Counted from the first letter of the stretch, positions 17,741 to 27,703 are shown. The stretch: 64,000 nt of DNA from Gammaproteobacteria bacterium (GCA_025350055.1 JANXYK010000064.1:1-64000); one strand, 5' to 3'. The notes: generated by a model from the sequence alone, not told the origin. A program made the numbers and translations.

Positions 17741-20266
17741 GTGAACGACATCACCGAAGCCGCAACCACCCCGTCAGCCGAGCGCATTCCGGTATTGCCG
17801 CTGCGCGATGTCGTGGTCTACCCGCACATGGTGATCCCGCTGTTCGTCGGCCGGGAAAAATCGATCCTGGCGCTCGATGCCGCGATGCGCACCGACAAGC
17901 GCATCATGCTGGTGGCGCAGAAGCAGGCCGACATCGACGATCCCAAACTCGAAGACCTGCACGGCTTCGGCACCTCGGCCACGATCCTGCAATTGCTCAA
18001 GCTCCCCGATGGCACCGTGAAGGTGCTGGTCGAGGGTATCGAGCGTGCGCGTGTGGTGCAGCTGCAGCTGGCGCTGCCGGCCAGTGCCGATGCCGCGCAC
18101 AATTTCTACTGCGCTGAAATCGCGGTCGAGGCCGACCTCGACCAGTACGAAGAGCGCGAGATGGACGTCCTGGTGCGCTCCGTGGTCTCGCAGTTCGAAC
18201 AGTACGTGAAGCTCAACAAGAAGGTGCCGCCCGAGGTGCTGACCGCACTGGCCGGCATCGAGCAGCCCGGGCGCCTGGCCGACACGGTCGCGGCGCACAT
18301 GTCGCTCAAGCTCTCCGAGAAGCAGAAGGTGCTCGAGATCCTCGATGTGCGCAAGCGCCTCGAGCACGTGCTGGTCGCCATCGAAGGCGAGATGGACGTG
18401 CTGCAGATCGAGAAGCGCATCCGCGGCCGCGTCAAATCGCAGATGGAGAAAAGCCAGCGCGAGTACTACCTGAATGAGCAGATGAAGGCCATCCAGAAGG
18501 AACTTGGCGACATGGAGGACGGCAGCAACGAGCTGGCCGAAATCGAACAGAAGGTCGCCAAGGCCGGCATGAGCAAGGAGGCCCGTGAAAAGGCCACCGC
18601 CGAGATCAACAAGCTGAAGATGATGTCACCGATGTCGGCCGAAGCCACCGTGGTGCGCAACTACGTCGATTGGCTGGTCAAGGTGCCGTGGAAGAAGCGC
18701 ACGCGCCTGCACAAGAACATCGCCAACGCTCAGAATGTGCTTGATACCGATCACTATGGGCTCGAGAAGGTCAAGGAGCGCATCGTCGAGTACCTCGCGG
18801 TGCTGCAGCGGGTCGAGAAGATCAAGGGTCCGATCCTGTGCCTGGTGGGGCCACCGGGCGTGGGCAAGACTTCGCTCGGCCAGAGCATGGCACGCGCCAC
18901 CAACCGCAAGTTCGTGCGCATGTCGCTCGGCGGCGTGCGCGATGAGGCCGAGATCCGCGGTCACCGGCGCACCTACATCGGTTCGATGCCGGGCAAGATC
19001 ATCCAGAACCTGGCCAAGAGCGGCGTGCACAATCCCCTGTTCCTGCTCGACGAAGTCGACAAGATGGCGATGGATTTCCGTGGCGATCCTTCCTCGGCGC
19101 TGCTCGAAGTGCTTGATCCCGAGCAGAATGCGGCTTTCTCCGATCATTACCTCGAGGTCGACTTCGATCTCTCCGAGGTGATGTTCGTGTGCACGGCCAA
19201 CTCGCTCAATATCCCGGCGCCCTTACTCGATCGCATGGAAGTGATCCGGCTGCCCGGTTACACGGAAGATGAAAAACTGAACATCGGCCGCCGCTACCTG
19301 GTGCCGAAGCAAACCAAGCAGAACGGACTCAGGGATGGCGAGCTGAAGATCGCCGACACCGCGCTGCTCGACATCGTGCGTTACTACACGCGCGAAGCCG
19401 GCGTGCGCAACCTCGAACGCGAGGTTGCCAAGATCAGCCGCAAGGCGGTCAAGCATCTGTTGCTCGACAAGGGCGGCGAGAAGGATAAATCCAAGGACAA
19501 GTTGAAGGACAAGTCCAAGGACAAGTCCAAGGACAAGTCGAAAAGGATCGCGGTCACGCCGCGCAATCTCGACAAGTATCTGGGCGTGCGCCGCTATCGT
19601 TATGGCAAGGCCGAGGACCAGAACCGCGTTGGCCAGGTCACGGGCCTCGCCTGGACGGAAGTCGGCGGCGAGCTGCTGACCATCGAAGCGGCCGTGGTGC
19701 CGGGCAAGGGCAAGCTGCAGCACACCGGGCAACTGGGCGAAGTGATGCAGGAATCCATCCAGGCCGCGATGTCGGTGGTACGCAGTCGCGCCGATGTGCT
19801 GGGGCTCGAGTCAGACTTCTACCAGAAGAACGACGTGCACCTGCACATGCCAGAAGGCGCGACCCCCAAGGACGGCCCGAGTGCCGGTATCGGCATGTGC
19901 ACGGCGCTGGTCTCCGCGCTGACGCGTATTCCGGTGCGCTCGGATGTCGCCATGACCGGCGAGATCACGCTGCGCGGCGAAGTGCTGCCAATCGGCGGCC
20001 TCAAGGAAAAACTGCTGGCGGCGCAGCGCGGCGGCATCGCCGTGGTGCTGATCCCGGAAGAGAACAAGAAGGATCTGGTCGAGATACCCGACAACATCAA
20101 GGGCAAGCTCGACATCCGTACCGTGCGCTGGATCGACGAAGTGCTGGAAATCGCGCTGACAGCGCGGCCGACGCCGCTGGTTCGTGCCAGTACCGCTGCC
20201 GTCACCGCGAAGCCGGCGACCCGCCGGACGCGCACTCGCGGCGTCAAAGGTGTACAGGCGCATTGA
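17741..20266 (+). CDS. lon: ATP-dependent protease Lon
   Basis: This 841-residue homohexameric AAA+ protease degrades misfolded and regulatory proteins. It has the N-terminal substrate domain ([20 protein letters not shown]), a Walker A (GPPGVGKTS, near 370) and the Ser-Lys dyad S714 (DGPSAGIGM) and K757 (GGLKEKLL). The GTG start leaves the conserved N-terminus complete. Between the ATPase lid and the protease domain, residues 581-600 are five KDKS-type tetrapeptides encoded by a 12-base tandem repeat, an insertion not found in E. coli Lon. The gene is expected to be heat-induced from the sigma-32 promoter just upstream. Confidence 0.96.
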   Translation: MNDITEAATTPSAERIPVLPLRDVVVYPHMVIPLFVGREKSILALDAAMRTDKRIMLVAQKQADIDDPKLEDLHGFGTSATILQLLKLPDGTVKVLVEGIERARVVQLQLALPASADAAHNFYCAEIAVEADLDQYEEREMDVLVRSVVSQFEQYVKLNKKVPPEVLTALAGIEQPGRLADTVAAHMSLKLSEKQKVLEILDVRKRLEHVLVAIEGEMDVLQIEKRIRGRVKSQMEKSQREYYLNEQMKAIQKELGDMEDGSNELAEIEQKVAKAGMSKEAREKATAEINKLKMMSPMSAEATVVRNYVDWLVKVPWKKRTRLHKNIANAQNVLDTDHYGLEKVKERIVEYLAVLQRVEKIKGPILCLVGPPGVGKTSLGQSMARATNRKFVRMSLGGVRDEAEIRGHRRTYIGSMPGKIIQNLAKSGVHNPLFLLDEVDKMAMDFRGDPSSALLEVLDPEQNAAFSDHYLEVDFDLSEVMFVCTANSLNIPAPLLDRMEVIRLPGYTEDEKLNIGRRYLVPKQTKQNGLRDGELKIADTALLDIVRYYTREAGVRNLEREVAKISRKAVKHLLLDKGGEKDKSKDKLKDKSKDKSKDKSKRIAVTPRNLDKYLGVRRYRYGKAEDQNRVGQVTGLAWTEVGGELLTIEAAVVPGKGKLQHTGQLGEVMQESIQAAMSVVRSRADVLGLESDFYQKNDVHLHMPEGATPKDGPSAGIGMCTALVSALTRIPVRSDVAMTGEITLRGEVLPIGGLKEKLLAAQRGGIAVVLIPEENKKDLVEIPDNIKGKLDIRTVRWIDEVLEIALTARPTPLVRASTAAVTAKPATRRTRTRGVKGVQAH
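19481..19540 (+). repeat. 12-base tandem repeat inside lon (five units)
   Basis: Five consecutive copies of a unit close to AAGGACAAGTCC encode Lys-Asp-Lys-Ser/Leu. Copies 3 and 4 are identical; the others differ by one to three bases. The repeat is in frame and adds a highly charged linker, so it can change length without disrupting the gene. Confidence 0.9.
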
Positions 20267-20299
20267 TCGCCTGACCGCGTCCGGGAATAATACTCAAGC

Positions 20300-20362
20300 G
20301 GGTGCTTAGCTCAGCTGGTAGAGCGTCGCCCTTACAAGGCGAATGTCGGGGGTTCGATCCCC

Positions 20363-20375
<13 letters not shown>
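20300..20375 (+). tRNA. tRNA-Val (anticodon TAC)
   Basis: A 76-base cloverleaf. The acceptor stem is GGGTGCT/AGCACCC, the anticodon loop CTTACAA sits in TCGCC/GGCGA, and CCA is encoded. TTGATC (20263) and AATAAT (20286) at 17-base spacing just before it could be its promoter. Its last 13 bases overlap, on the other strand, the 3' end of the AraC-type gene. Confidence 0.95.
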
Positions 20376-21274
<899 letters not shown>

Positions 21275-21492
21275 GGCGTGGCGCGAATCAACGTCGGCCG
21301 TCGACCAACGCTGCGCCCATGAGCCGAAGTCCCCGCCTGGTCAGCCTGTTGTCCATAATGGCCCAGGCCTGTGGTTGGCAATAGTGCGCTGCCTGAATCG
21401 CACCCGGCAAGCCAGCAGGCAAGCGCCCGGTAGCTGTGTTAACGTAGGCGGTTATGAGGTCATTTACGTGATCTCACACCCACCATCACAGT

Positions 21493-21569
21493 GGAGCGGT
21501 AGTTCAGTTGGTTAGAATACCGGCCTGTCACGCCGGGGGTCGCGGGTTCGAGTCCCGTCCGCTCCGCCA
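21493..21569 (+). tRNA. tRNA-Asp (anticodon GTC)
   Basis: A 77-base cloverleaf. The acceptor stem is GGAGCGG/CCGCTCC, the anticodon loop CTGTCAC sits in a CCGGC/GCCGG stem, and CCA is encoded. ppiD starts 12 bases later. Confidence 0.95.
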
Positions 21570-21581
21570 CTTAGTGAAGTT

Positions 21582-23498
21582 ATGCTGCAAAACATTGGCG
21601 ACATGCTCAAGGGCCAGAAATGGCTGGCGTTCCTGCTGCTGGGATTGCTGATACTGGTATTCGCGCTGTGGGGCGCTTACGGCCTCGTCGACCTGAGTGT
21701 GGGCGCGCCCAAGTATGGTCTCAAGGTCAACGGCGAGGAAATCCCGGTAAGCACGCTGCAGAACGCCTGGCAGGAGCGCCAGTCGCAGTACCAGCAGCAG
21801 CTCAAGGCCGAGATTCCCGCTGACGTGCGTGCGCGCATGCAGGATCAGCTGCTCGATCAGTACACGCGTACCACACTACTGCAGCAGCGCGCGCAAGAGC
21901 GCGGCTTTCGGGTCAGCGAGAGCGCACTGGTGAACGCCTACCATCACGAGTCCTCGTTCCTGATCGAGGGCCAGTTCAACGAGATCGCCGCCAAGTCCGT
22001 GCTCGCGCAGTTGGGCATGTCGATCCCGATGTACGAGCGGCAGCTGCGCAACTCCTTCCAGGTCGGACAGCTGGAGCAGAGCCTGAAGCTCGGCGATTTC
22101 ATGACCGAATCGGAGATCAAGCGCGCCTTCGCGCTCGAGAATGAACAGCGCGAGATCCGCTATGCGCTGCTGCCGCTGGCGCGTTTCAGTGCGGCGGTGA
22201 AGCTCGACGATGCGCTGCTGCAGCACTGGTACCAGGCGCACACCGATGATTACCTGAGCAAGGAATCGGTGCGCCTGCAGTATGCGCAGTTGCGACTCGA
22301 TACGGTGGCCGCCGCGGTGGAAGTGAACCCGACAGATCTCGAGGCCTGGTACAAACAGAACCTCGCGCGTTATGTCGAAGCGGAGAAGCGGCGGGCACGA
22401 CACATCCTCATCACGGTGGCGGCGCCCAAGGATGCCGCGGCCGAAGCGGCTGCGCTGAAAAAGGCACAGTCAGTGCTGGCCGAAGCGCGCGCTGGCGGGG
22501 ACTTTTCCGCACTGGCCCGCAAGTATTCCCAGGATCCGGGTTCTGCGCGGCAAGGCGGAGACCTGGGTTTCGCGCTGCGCAGCGCCTATGTGCAGCCCTT
22601 TGCCGACCCGCTGTTTTCGATGAAGGCCGGCGAGATCAGCGAACCGGTCAAGACGCAGTTTGGCTATCACATCATCAAGCTTGATGAGATCCAGGCTGAA
22701 CACGCTCGTACCCTGGCTGATGATCATGCGCGCATCGATGCCGACTTCCGGCGCGATCGCGCGGCCGAGCTGTACGGCAATCGCCAGGAAAGCCTGCAGC
22801 AGAAGCTCGAGACCACCTCGGGCAGCGACCTGGCCGCACTCGCAAAGGAATTCGGCCTCACCGTGGGCGAGGTGCCGGAGTACACGCGCGGCGGCGGTGG
22901 CACGCTGGGCGTCAATGCCGAACTCAGTGGCGTGGTATTCAGCGATAACGTGCTCAAGGATCAGCGCATCGGCGGGCCGGTCGGCCTGGCTGACGATCGC
23001 ATGGTCATCGTCAAGGTGCTCGAACACCGCCTGCCCAAGGCGCGGCCGCTGGCCGAAGTACGCAGCGAAGTCGAAGCTGCGGTGCGCAAGGATGAAGGCA
23101 CGCGCGCCGCACGCGCGGCCGCCGACGCGGCCGTCAAGCAGCTGAAGGCCGGTGTGGCACTGGATGTCCTCGCCAAGGGCCTCGGAGTCACCGTGGCGCC
23201 CGCGGCGCTGATCGGACGCGGCGATCCCCAGCCCCCGGCCCAGGTGCGCGACGCTGCATTCGCCGCGCCAATGCCCGAGGGCAAACCGGTCTATCAGGCA
23301 CTGGCGATGGACGAGGGCGGCGCCGCCATTCTCGCCGTGCTGTCAACGAAGCCAGGAACCCCGGGCGCGAACCCGGCCAACGACCAGCAGTTGATAACAC
23401 GGGCCATCGAGCGGATTCGCGACGCGGATTTTGCGGCGTATTTGGGTGAAGTTCAGCGGCGGGCCTCGGTCAAGAAAAACCCGGCGGTGTTCAACTAA
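21582..23498 (+). CDS. ppiD: Periplasmic folding chaperone PpiD
   Basis: An inner-membrane-anchored SurA-like chaperone with a parvulin domain, 638 residues. A single N-terminal membrane helix (about 14-34, WLAFLLLGLLILVFALWGAY) places the rest in the periplasm, where it helps exported proteins leave the Sec translocon. The SurA-type N-domain follows (GLKVNGEEIPVSTLQNAWQ). The PpiC domain lies near 265-365 (RRARHILI, ARKYSQDPGSARQGGDLG, FGYHIIKL). In related genomes ppiD follows lon and hupB; here hupB is missing and two tRNAs and an AraC-type gene take its place. Confidence 0.92.
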   Translation: MLQNIGDMLKGQKWLAFLLLGLLILVFALWGAYGLVDLSVGAPKYGLKVNGEEIPVSTLQNAWQERQSQYQQQLKAEIPADVRARMQDQLLDQYTRTTLLQQRAQERGFRVSESALVNAYHHESSFLIEGQFNEIAAKSVLAQLGMSIPMYERQLRNSFQVGQLEQSLKLGDFMTESEIKRAFALENEQREIRYALLPLARFSAAVKLDDALLQHWYQAHTDDYLSKESVRLQYAQLRLDTVAAAVEVNPTDLEAWYKQNLARYVEAEKRRARHILITVAAPKDAAAEAAALKKAQSVLAEARAGGDFSALARKYSQDPGSARQGGDLGFALRSAYVQPFADPLFSMKAGEISEPVKTQFGYHIIKLDEIQAEHARTLADDHARIDADFRRDRAAELYGNRQESLQQKLETTSGSDLAALAKEFGLTVGEVPEYTRGGGGTLGVNAELSGVVFSDNVLKDQRIGGPVGLADDRMVIVKVLEHRLPKARPLAEVRSEVEAAVRKDEGTRAARAAADAAVKQLKAGVALDVLAKGLGVTVAPAALIGRGDPQPPAQVRDAAFAAPMPEGKPVYQALAMDEGGAAILAVLSTKPGTPGANPANDQQLITRAIERIRDADFAAYLGEVQRRASVKKNPAVFN

Positions 23499-23518
23499 TA
23501 GATATGGGCGCGGGCGAC

Positions 23519-23591
23519 GGGCGGGGCCGGAAAGGTGCCCGCTGTGGCTCCCCGATACACGCTTTGGGCGGGCACCTTTCCGGCCCCACCC
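23519..23591. repeat. Long inverted repeat between ppiD and aroQ
   Basis: Two 24-base arms (23519-23542 and 23568-23591) are reverse complements with a single mismatch, and enclose a 25-base loop that can itself pair weakly (TGTG/CACG). The stem is very GC-rich and has no T-run after it. It could act as a bidirectional transcription end between the convergent ppiD and aroQ genes. The length and near-perfect symmetry also fit a dispersed REP-like or miniature element. The rest of the 214-base gap shows nothing recognisable. Confidence 0.7.
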
Positions 23592-23712
23592 GCCACCCGC
23601 TCGCAGTTACTTGAACGCAGCCGGATTTGTTGACCGGGGATAGCGCTGCCTTTCGCCTGCGCTGATCATCGGCGCACCCCAGATCGCAGCGCTCCAGATC
23701 CTATGATTGTTC

Positions 23713-24162
23713 TTACGTGGCCGGAGTATCAAGCAGCGTAGCAATGCGCTGCAACGCCAACTGATATCCCTGCGTCCCACACCCCACAATCACACCCGAC
23801 GCCACGCTTGAGACATGCGAGTGATGCCGGAAGGCCTCGCGCTTGTGGATGTTTGAGATATGCACCTCGATCACCGGGATGGCGCAGGCGGCCAGCGCAT
23901 CGTGGATGCCGACCGAAGTGTGTGACAGCGCGGCGGCGTTGATCACGATGGCGGCCGCACGCTCACGCGCTTCCTGGATCCAGTCGATCAGCTGGTGCTC
24001 GGCATTGCTCTGGTGGAATTCGATCTGGAGCTTGAACTGCGCGGCAACCCGCCGGCATTCGGCTTCCACGTCGGCGAGCGTCCGGTGACCATAGATATGC
24101 GGCTCGCGCTGGCCGAGCAGATTCAGGTTTGGACCGTTGATCACATAGACGCTGCGGCTCAT
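23713..24162 (-). CDS. aroQ: 3-Dehydroquinate dehydratase, type II
   Basis: The third shikimate-pathway step, 3-dehydroquinate to 3-dehydroshikimate. The protein has 149 residues, typical of the dodecameric type II enzyme. Visible motifs are [18 protein letters not shown] (active-site loop with the catalytic Tyr), [26 protein letters not shown] and [17 protein letters not shown]. The start is the ATG before [11 protein letters not shown]; a longer frame from 24249 adds 29 unrelated residues. It is 113 bases downstream of the subtilase gene on the same strand and is probably transcribed separately. Confidence 0.95.
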   Translation of the reverse strand: MSRSVYVINGPNLNLLGQREPHIYGHRTLADVEAECRRVAAQFKLQIEFHQSNAEHQLIDWIQEARERAAAIVINAAALSHTSVGIHDALAACAIPVIEVHISNIHKREAFRHHSHVSSVASGVIVGCGTQGYQLALQRIATLLDTPAT

Positions 24163-24275
24163 GTCGAGGATTCTCCCGGCGAATCCTGAATGAGAGCCAA
24201 TTTGTGCGGGACTGTCAATGTGCCGCTGCGCGGTGCGCGTGCTGCGCAACGCAGGTGCAACTCAGGGTGTGCGCC

Positions 24276-25586
24276 TCAGTGCGTGCGCGCGGTCAAGGCA
24301 GCACAGTCGGCGCCCGCCACCAGCGATGCCACGGCCTGGCAGGCATTCACCGAGCGATTGGGCCCACTGCTGGTGTCTCTCGAATCGCTGGCATCCTGCA
24401 GCAGGCGCTGCAGGCGCGCGGCATCGAGACGCGCATCGCGCGCGAGCAGGAGCGCGGCAACACCCGAGATTTCCGCGGTTGATATCGAGCTGCCGGAGGA
24501 GAAGCCGTACTGGCCGCCGGGCGCCAGTGTCAGTACATCGCGCCCCGGCGCCTGCAGCAGGCCAGAGGCGACATCATGGTCTTCCGAGCGCGCCACGCTC
24601 AGCACCTGGGCCATGCCACCCGGGAAGGAGGGCGTGGCGGCGGCCGGGCCCACGATCACGATACCCTTGCGCATTGCCTGTTGCGCCAGCGCCGCCAGCA
24701 AGGGGTCGGGCGGGCCCGTCAGGCTCAGGTTGATGATCTGCGCGCGCAGGTCGACGGCGCTCGCCAGTGCCTGCGCCAGCGTGAAGGAATTGCAGCGCGC
24801 TTCGTCGCGCCCCTGTTGCAGCTGCCAGCAGGCCTTGAGCGCCAGCAGTTGCGCCTCGGGCGCTACCCCGACGACACCCTTGCCACCGCCGGCATTGGCG
24901 GCGAGCACGCCAGCGATCGCCGTGCCATGACGGTCGCGCTGGAACTGCTGCTGATCGTTGTCGACGAAATTGCGCTGTGCCTCGATGCGACCACGCAGGT
25001 CGGGATGGCTGCTATCCAGGCCGGTGTCGATCACTGCAATGCGGATGCCGCGCCCGGTGGAAAGCCGATGCGCGGCGCTGATCGACATGCGCTCGTTGCC
25101 CGCCTGTAGCCCGACATTTGCGTCCTCAGCGGTCTGCAACTCATAGGTGTTCAGGGGTTCGACCAGCCAGACGCGTGGATCCGCTTGCAGTTGCGCCAGC
25201 AGCTGCTCGCGCGTGGCGCCTTCCGGAATCGCAAACACGGCGCAATGCATGCGCAGCAGCGCGATGGGCCAGGCGGATACCTGCTGCAGCCGGTATTGCC
25301 TCGCCAGTGCCTTGAGCCCCCGACGCGCGGCATCGCTGACCGCATAGCCGCTGCCGCCACCGTAGGTGCGGGGCGTGCCGCCGCTGCGCAACAGTGTGGT
25401 CACTGGCTCATTGGCCACCGCCACCACGATGAAGCGCGAGTCGTCGCTACGCGTCGCGGCCAGCAGCTCAGCGCTGCTCCCCGCTGCCGCTGCCGGCACG
25501 AGCGCTGGCAATGCCGCGAACGCCAGCAACGCGGCGGCCAGTGCTGAGCAGTACCAACGCTGAACTTGCCGGTAACGCCAACTCAT
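24276..25586 (-). CDS. Secreted subtilase encoded in a sigma/anti-sigma operon
   Basis: A 436-residue S8 serine peptidase with an N-terminal signal peptide (about 1-36, ending AAAA) and so periplasmic or secreted. The catalytic triad residues are present: D187 (VIDTGLD), H220 (RDRHGTAIAGV) and S367 (SSGSSISTAEISG in place of GTSMAxP). A propeptide-like segment (about 90-145) ends in LAQLQADPRVWLVEP. The oxyanion-hole Asn normally seen as GND before GPAA is not visible (GIVIVGPAAATPSFPG), so activity may be reduced or atypical. The ATG overlaps the anti-sigma stop by one base (TGATG); the TTG three bases earlier is less likely. Its partner is probably the anti-sigma factor or its targets. Confidence 0.85.
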   Translation of the reverse strand: MSWRYRQVQRWYCSALAAALLAFAALPALVPAAAAGSSAELLAATRSDDSRFIVVAVANEPVTTLLRSGGTPRTYGGGSGYAVSDAARRGLKALARQYRLQQVSAWPIALLRMHCAVFAIPEGATREQLLAQLQADPRVWLVEPLNTYELQTAEDANVGLQAGNERMSISAAHRLSTGRGIRIAVIDTGLDSSHPDLRGRIEAQRNFVDNDQQQFQRDRHGTAIAGVLAANAGGGKGVVGVAPEAQLLALKACWQLQQGRDEARCNSFTLAQALASAVDLRAQIINLSLTGPPDPLLAALAQQAMRKGIVIVGPAAATPSFPGGMAQVLSVARSEDHDVASGLLQAPGRDVLTLAPGGQYGFSSGSSISTAEISGVAALLLARDARLDAARLQRLLQDASDSRDTSSGPNRSVNACQAVASLVAGADCAALTARTH

Positions 25587-26266
25587 CAATGGCCCAGTGA
25601 TTCGGCCGGCTCGCGCGGCGTCAATTCGGCGAAGCGCACCCGCGGGTCGGCACGCAGGCGCGTCAGCGCCGCGTGTGCTGCGGCACTGGAGCTGCTCTCG
25701 GCGCCGATCAGCGTGTACACGCCCGCGGCATTGGGGCCGCTGCTGATCAGCAGGTTGGTGCCAGCCAGTATTTCCTTCACATCGGCGAGGCGCACTTGAT
25801 CAGCGAAGATCGCCTTGATCTCGTCCACCGGTGCGCCGGCGCCCGGCTGCCCGGTCACCGTGCGATAGTCGGGCGTTACCTGAAATTGCTGCCGCTGCCA
25901 TAGCGCCGCACCCAGCAGCACGATACCCGCGGCCTGTGCAGCCACCAACAGATGCAGCCAGCGTGAGCCGCCGCGCGCAGGTACTTTCGCGCTGGCGACA
26001 GTACCGCCTGCGTCGGCGGCGTGCGGGTTGTCGAGGCTGGCATCGGACTCGATCTGCTTCCACAGGCGATTAAAGGATGCCTGCGGCGCGAATTCGACCA
26101 CCGGCTGCGAGGCCACGGCGTCGCGGATGCGTCGCTGCACGCGCTGTTCGGCACGGCAGTGTGCGCAGCTCTCGAGATGAGCGCTGAGCCAGGTCAGATC
26201 GTCGCCACTGAGGCGACCGATCACCTGCCAGGTGAGCAGCTCGGCGGCGCGTTCATGATCAGTCAC
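25586..26266 (-). CDS. Zinc-finger anti-sigma factor with propeptide-like periplasmic domain
   Basis: This 226-residue, single-span membrane protein has a cytoplasmic zinc-type anti-sigma domain with H30-x3-C34-x2-C37 (HLESCAHC), a membrane helix at about 103-123, and a periplasmic C-terminus. The last 70 residues (VKEILAGTNLLISSGP, GVYTLIG, LTRLRADPRVRFAELTP) read like a subtilase propeptide. The LxADPRVxxxE end is shared with the subtilase gene directly downstream. It starts at a GTG that overlaps the sigma stop (GTGA). It should hold the neighbouring ECF sigma factor inactive; the propeptide likeness is my reading and needs structural comparison. Confidence 0.82.
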   Translation of the reverse strand: MTDHERAAELLTWQVIGRLSGDDLTWLSAHLESCAHCRAEQRVQRRIRDAVASQPVVEFAPQASFNRLWKQIESDASLDNPHAADAGGTVASAKVPARGGSRWLHLLVAAQAAGIVLLGAALWQRQQFQVTPDYRTVTGQPGAGAPVDEIKAIFADQVRLADVKEILAGTNLLISSGPNAAGVYTLIGAESSSSAAAHAALTRLRADPRVRFAELTPREPAESLGH

Positions 26267-26853
26267 GGCGGAACCTCCACGCCAGCCAGGCCTGGCAATG
26301 CAGCGCGCAGTTTTTCGCGGGCGTGAAACAGTCGCGTCTTCACAGTGTTGACCGGGCAATCCATGATCAGCGCGATCTCTTCGCAGGAGTGCCCATAGCC
26401 ATAGGCGAACTCGACTGCGAGCCGTTGTTCGGCGGGCAGCTGCTGCATGGCGAGCAGGATCCACTCGCCCATTTCGGCCTCGCCCAGTTCATCAGGCGCC
26501 ACCAGCGGTTCGTTCTCGATCGGCACGGTGACGAGCGCCTGGTTGCCACGGCTGCGCAGTGTCTTGAGCGCGCGCCGGTAGGCAATGCCCATGATCCAGG
26601 TGGAGACACGCGAGTCGCCACGGAAGTCGGCGGCCTTGCGCCATACCACCCAGAGCGTGTCGTTGATGATTTCCTCGGCCAGCTCATAGCGGCGCGTGAG
26701 GCGCACCAGGAAGCGCGCCAGGCGGCGGTGGTAGATGATGTAAAGCTCGCGGAAGGCCTCGCGATCGCGCGCAGCGACCTTCACCAGCAACCGGCGGTCG
26801 CCGTCTTCACGTTGCTGTTGCAGCAGACTGATGGGTGCTGTCATGTGGGCCAT
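26263..26853 (-). CDS. ECF-type RNA polymerase sigma factor
   Basis: A 196-residue RpoE-like sigma factor. Region 2 lies at about 30-100 (FRELYIIYHRRLARFL, AEEIINDTLWVVWRKA, DSRVSTWIMGIAYRRAL) and region 4 at about 135-185 (LPAEQRLAVEFAYGYGHSCEEIA, CPVNTVKTRLFHAREKLR). There is no region 1 or 3, as expected for ECF factors. It is followed by a translationally coupled anti-sigma factor and a subtilase. A GAACC-N16-GTACT pair lies 20-45 bases upstream and may be its own promoter, partly inside the end of the TorF-type gene. A start at the second Met (26844) is also possible. Confidence 0.92.
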   Translation of the reverse strand: MAHMTAPISLLQQQREDGDRRLLVKVAARDREAFRELYIIYHRRLARFLVRLTRRYELAEEIINDTLWVVWRKAADFRGDSRVSTWIMGIAYRRALKTLRSRGNQALVTVPIENEPLVAPDELGEAEMGEWILLAMQQLPAEQRLAVEFAYGYGHSCEEIALIMDCPVNTVKTRLFHAREKLRAALPGLAGVEVPP

Positions 26854-26872
26854 ATTGGGCAGTTCAACGGTA

Positions 26873-26898
26873 AGTACCCGCGAAACAGCGCACGGTTC
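26873..26898 (-). promoter_or_regulatory. Candidate ECF promoter of the sigma operon
   Basis: On the minus strand GAACC (26898-26894) and GTACT (26877-26873) are separated by 16 bases, the spacing typical of ECF promoters. The same boxes with the same spacing occur before the haem-porin gene. This suggests that the sigma factor drives its own operon. Confidence 0.5.
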
Positions 26899-27661
26899 AG
26901 GGCGGCTCCTGGAAGCTCCAGCTTAAGGTCAGCGTCAGCGGGCCGCCCGCCTTGCCCTGGTTGAACCAGCGGTGAGCGGCGTTTTGGACTGCGATCCAGC
27001 TGAGGTCGGCACGCCACTTTGCATAATGCCAGACCAGTGAGGCGCTGCCGTAGGCGTAGGAGGCGTAGTCGATGTCACGCGGTCCGTAGAAGCCCACGCC
27101 TGCCAGCGCGTCCAGGTGCGCGCACAGGCTCCGGTGGGCTGCCAGCTCGAAGGTGTAGACGCGCTTGTCACGTTCAACTGTGTATCCATAGGTGGTGAAC
27201 AGGTTCACGGAGGGCGCATAGGCGACCGTGGCGTAGAGCTGGTCGCGCCAGGAGAGTGCCGCGGTGAATTCGTTGTAGTCGTAGTTGATGGGTCGTGAGT
27301 CGTGCGGGTAGGCGTAGTGCGTGCCACTCAGGGCCAGGTTGAAATCGCTCCCCAGCGGATGCGTCCATTGCAGGTAGCTGTCGAGTTCCACGCTGTGCCG
27401 GTGCGGCAGCAACTGCACCTGTGAACCCCAGAAGCCGAAGGACCAGCCTGGCGTGAACTGCAGGTGCAGATCACCCTGCAGCGCTGGGTCGCCGCGATTC
27501 TGCGAGATGCCGCGCAGCACGTAGTCGCTCGAGACGCCGATCGAACCGGCGACACTTGCACCCGCGGTCGCGGTGCCGGGCAGCGCGCTGATCAGGGCCA
27601 CCACCAGCGCGCCCAGCGCGCATCGACGCCATCCGTGGCTCAGCATTTGTGTCCGTTCCAT
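26897..27661 (-). CDS. TorF-family outer-membrane protein
   Basis: A 254-residue protein with a signal peptide (cleavage probably after ATA near residue 33) and a beta-rich body. The start of the mature part, GSIGVSSDYVLRGISQNRGDPALQG, is typical of the TorF / Gcw_chp family of outer-membrane proteins of unknown function. Alternating strands (YLQWTHPLGSDFNLALSGTHY, FTAALSWRDQLYATVAYAP) end in LTLTLSWSF, an outer-membrane C-terminal pattern. An ATG at 27646 is an alternative start. The gene lies 42 bases after the haem-porin gene and 43 bases before the sigma gene, all on one strand. The function of the family is not established. Confidence 0.78.
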   Translation of the reverse strand: MERTQMLSHGWRRCALGALVVALISALPGTATAGASVAGSIGVSSDYVLRGISQNRGDPALQGDLHLQFTPGWSFGFWGSQVQLLPHRHSVELDSYLQWTHPLGSDFNLALSGTHYAYPHDSRPINYDYNEFTAALSWRDQLYATVAYAPSVNLFTTYGYTVERDKRVYTFELAAHRSLCAHLDALAGVGFYGPRDIDYASYAYGSASLVWHYAKWRADLSWIAVQNAAHRWFNQGKAGGPLTLTLSWSFQEPP

Positions 27662-27703
27662 GTTGCGGCGAATTGTAAACGACCCACCGCTGGGGCACAC
27701 ACT

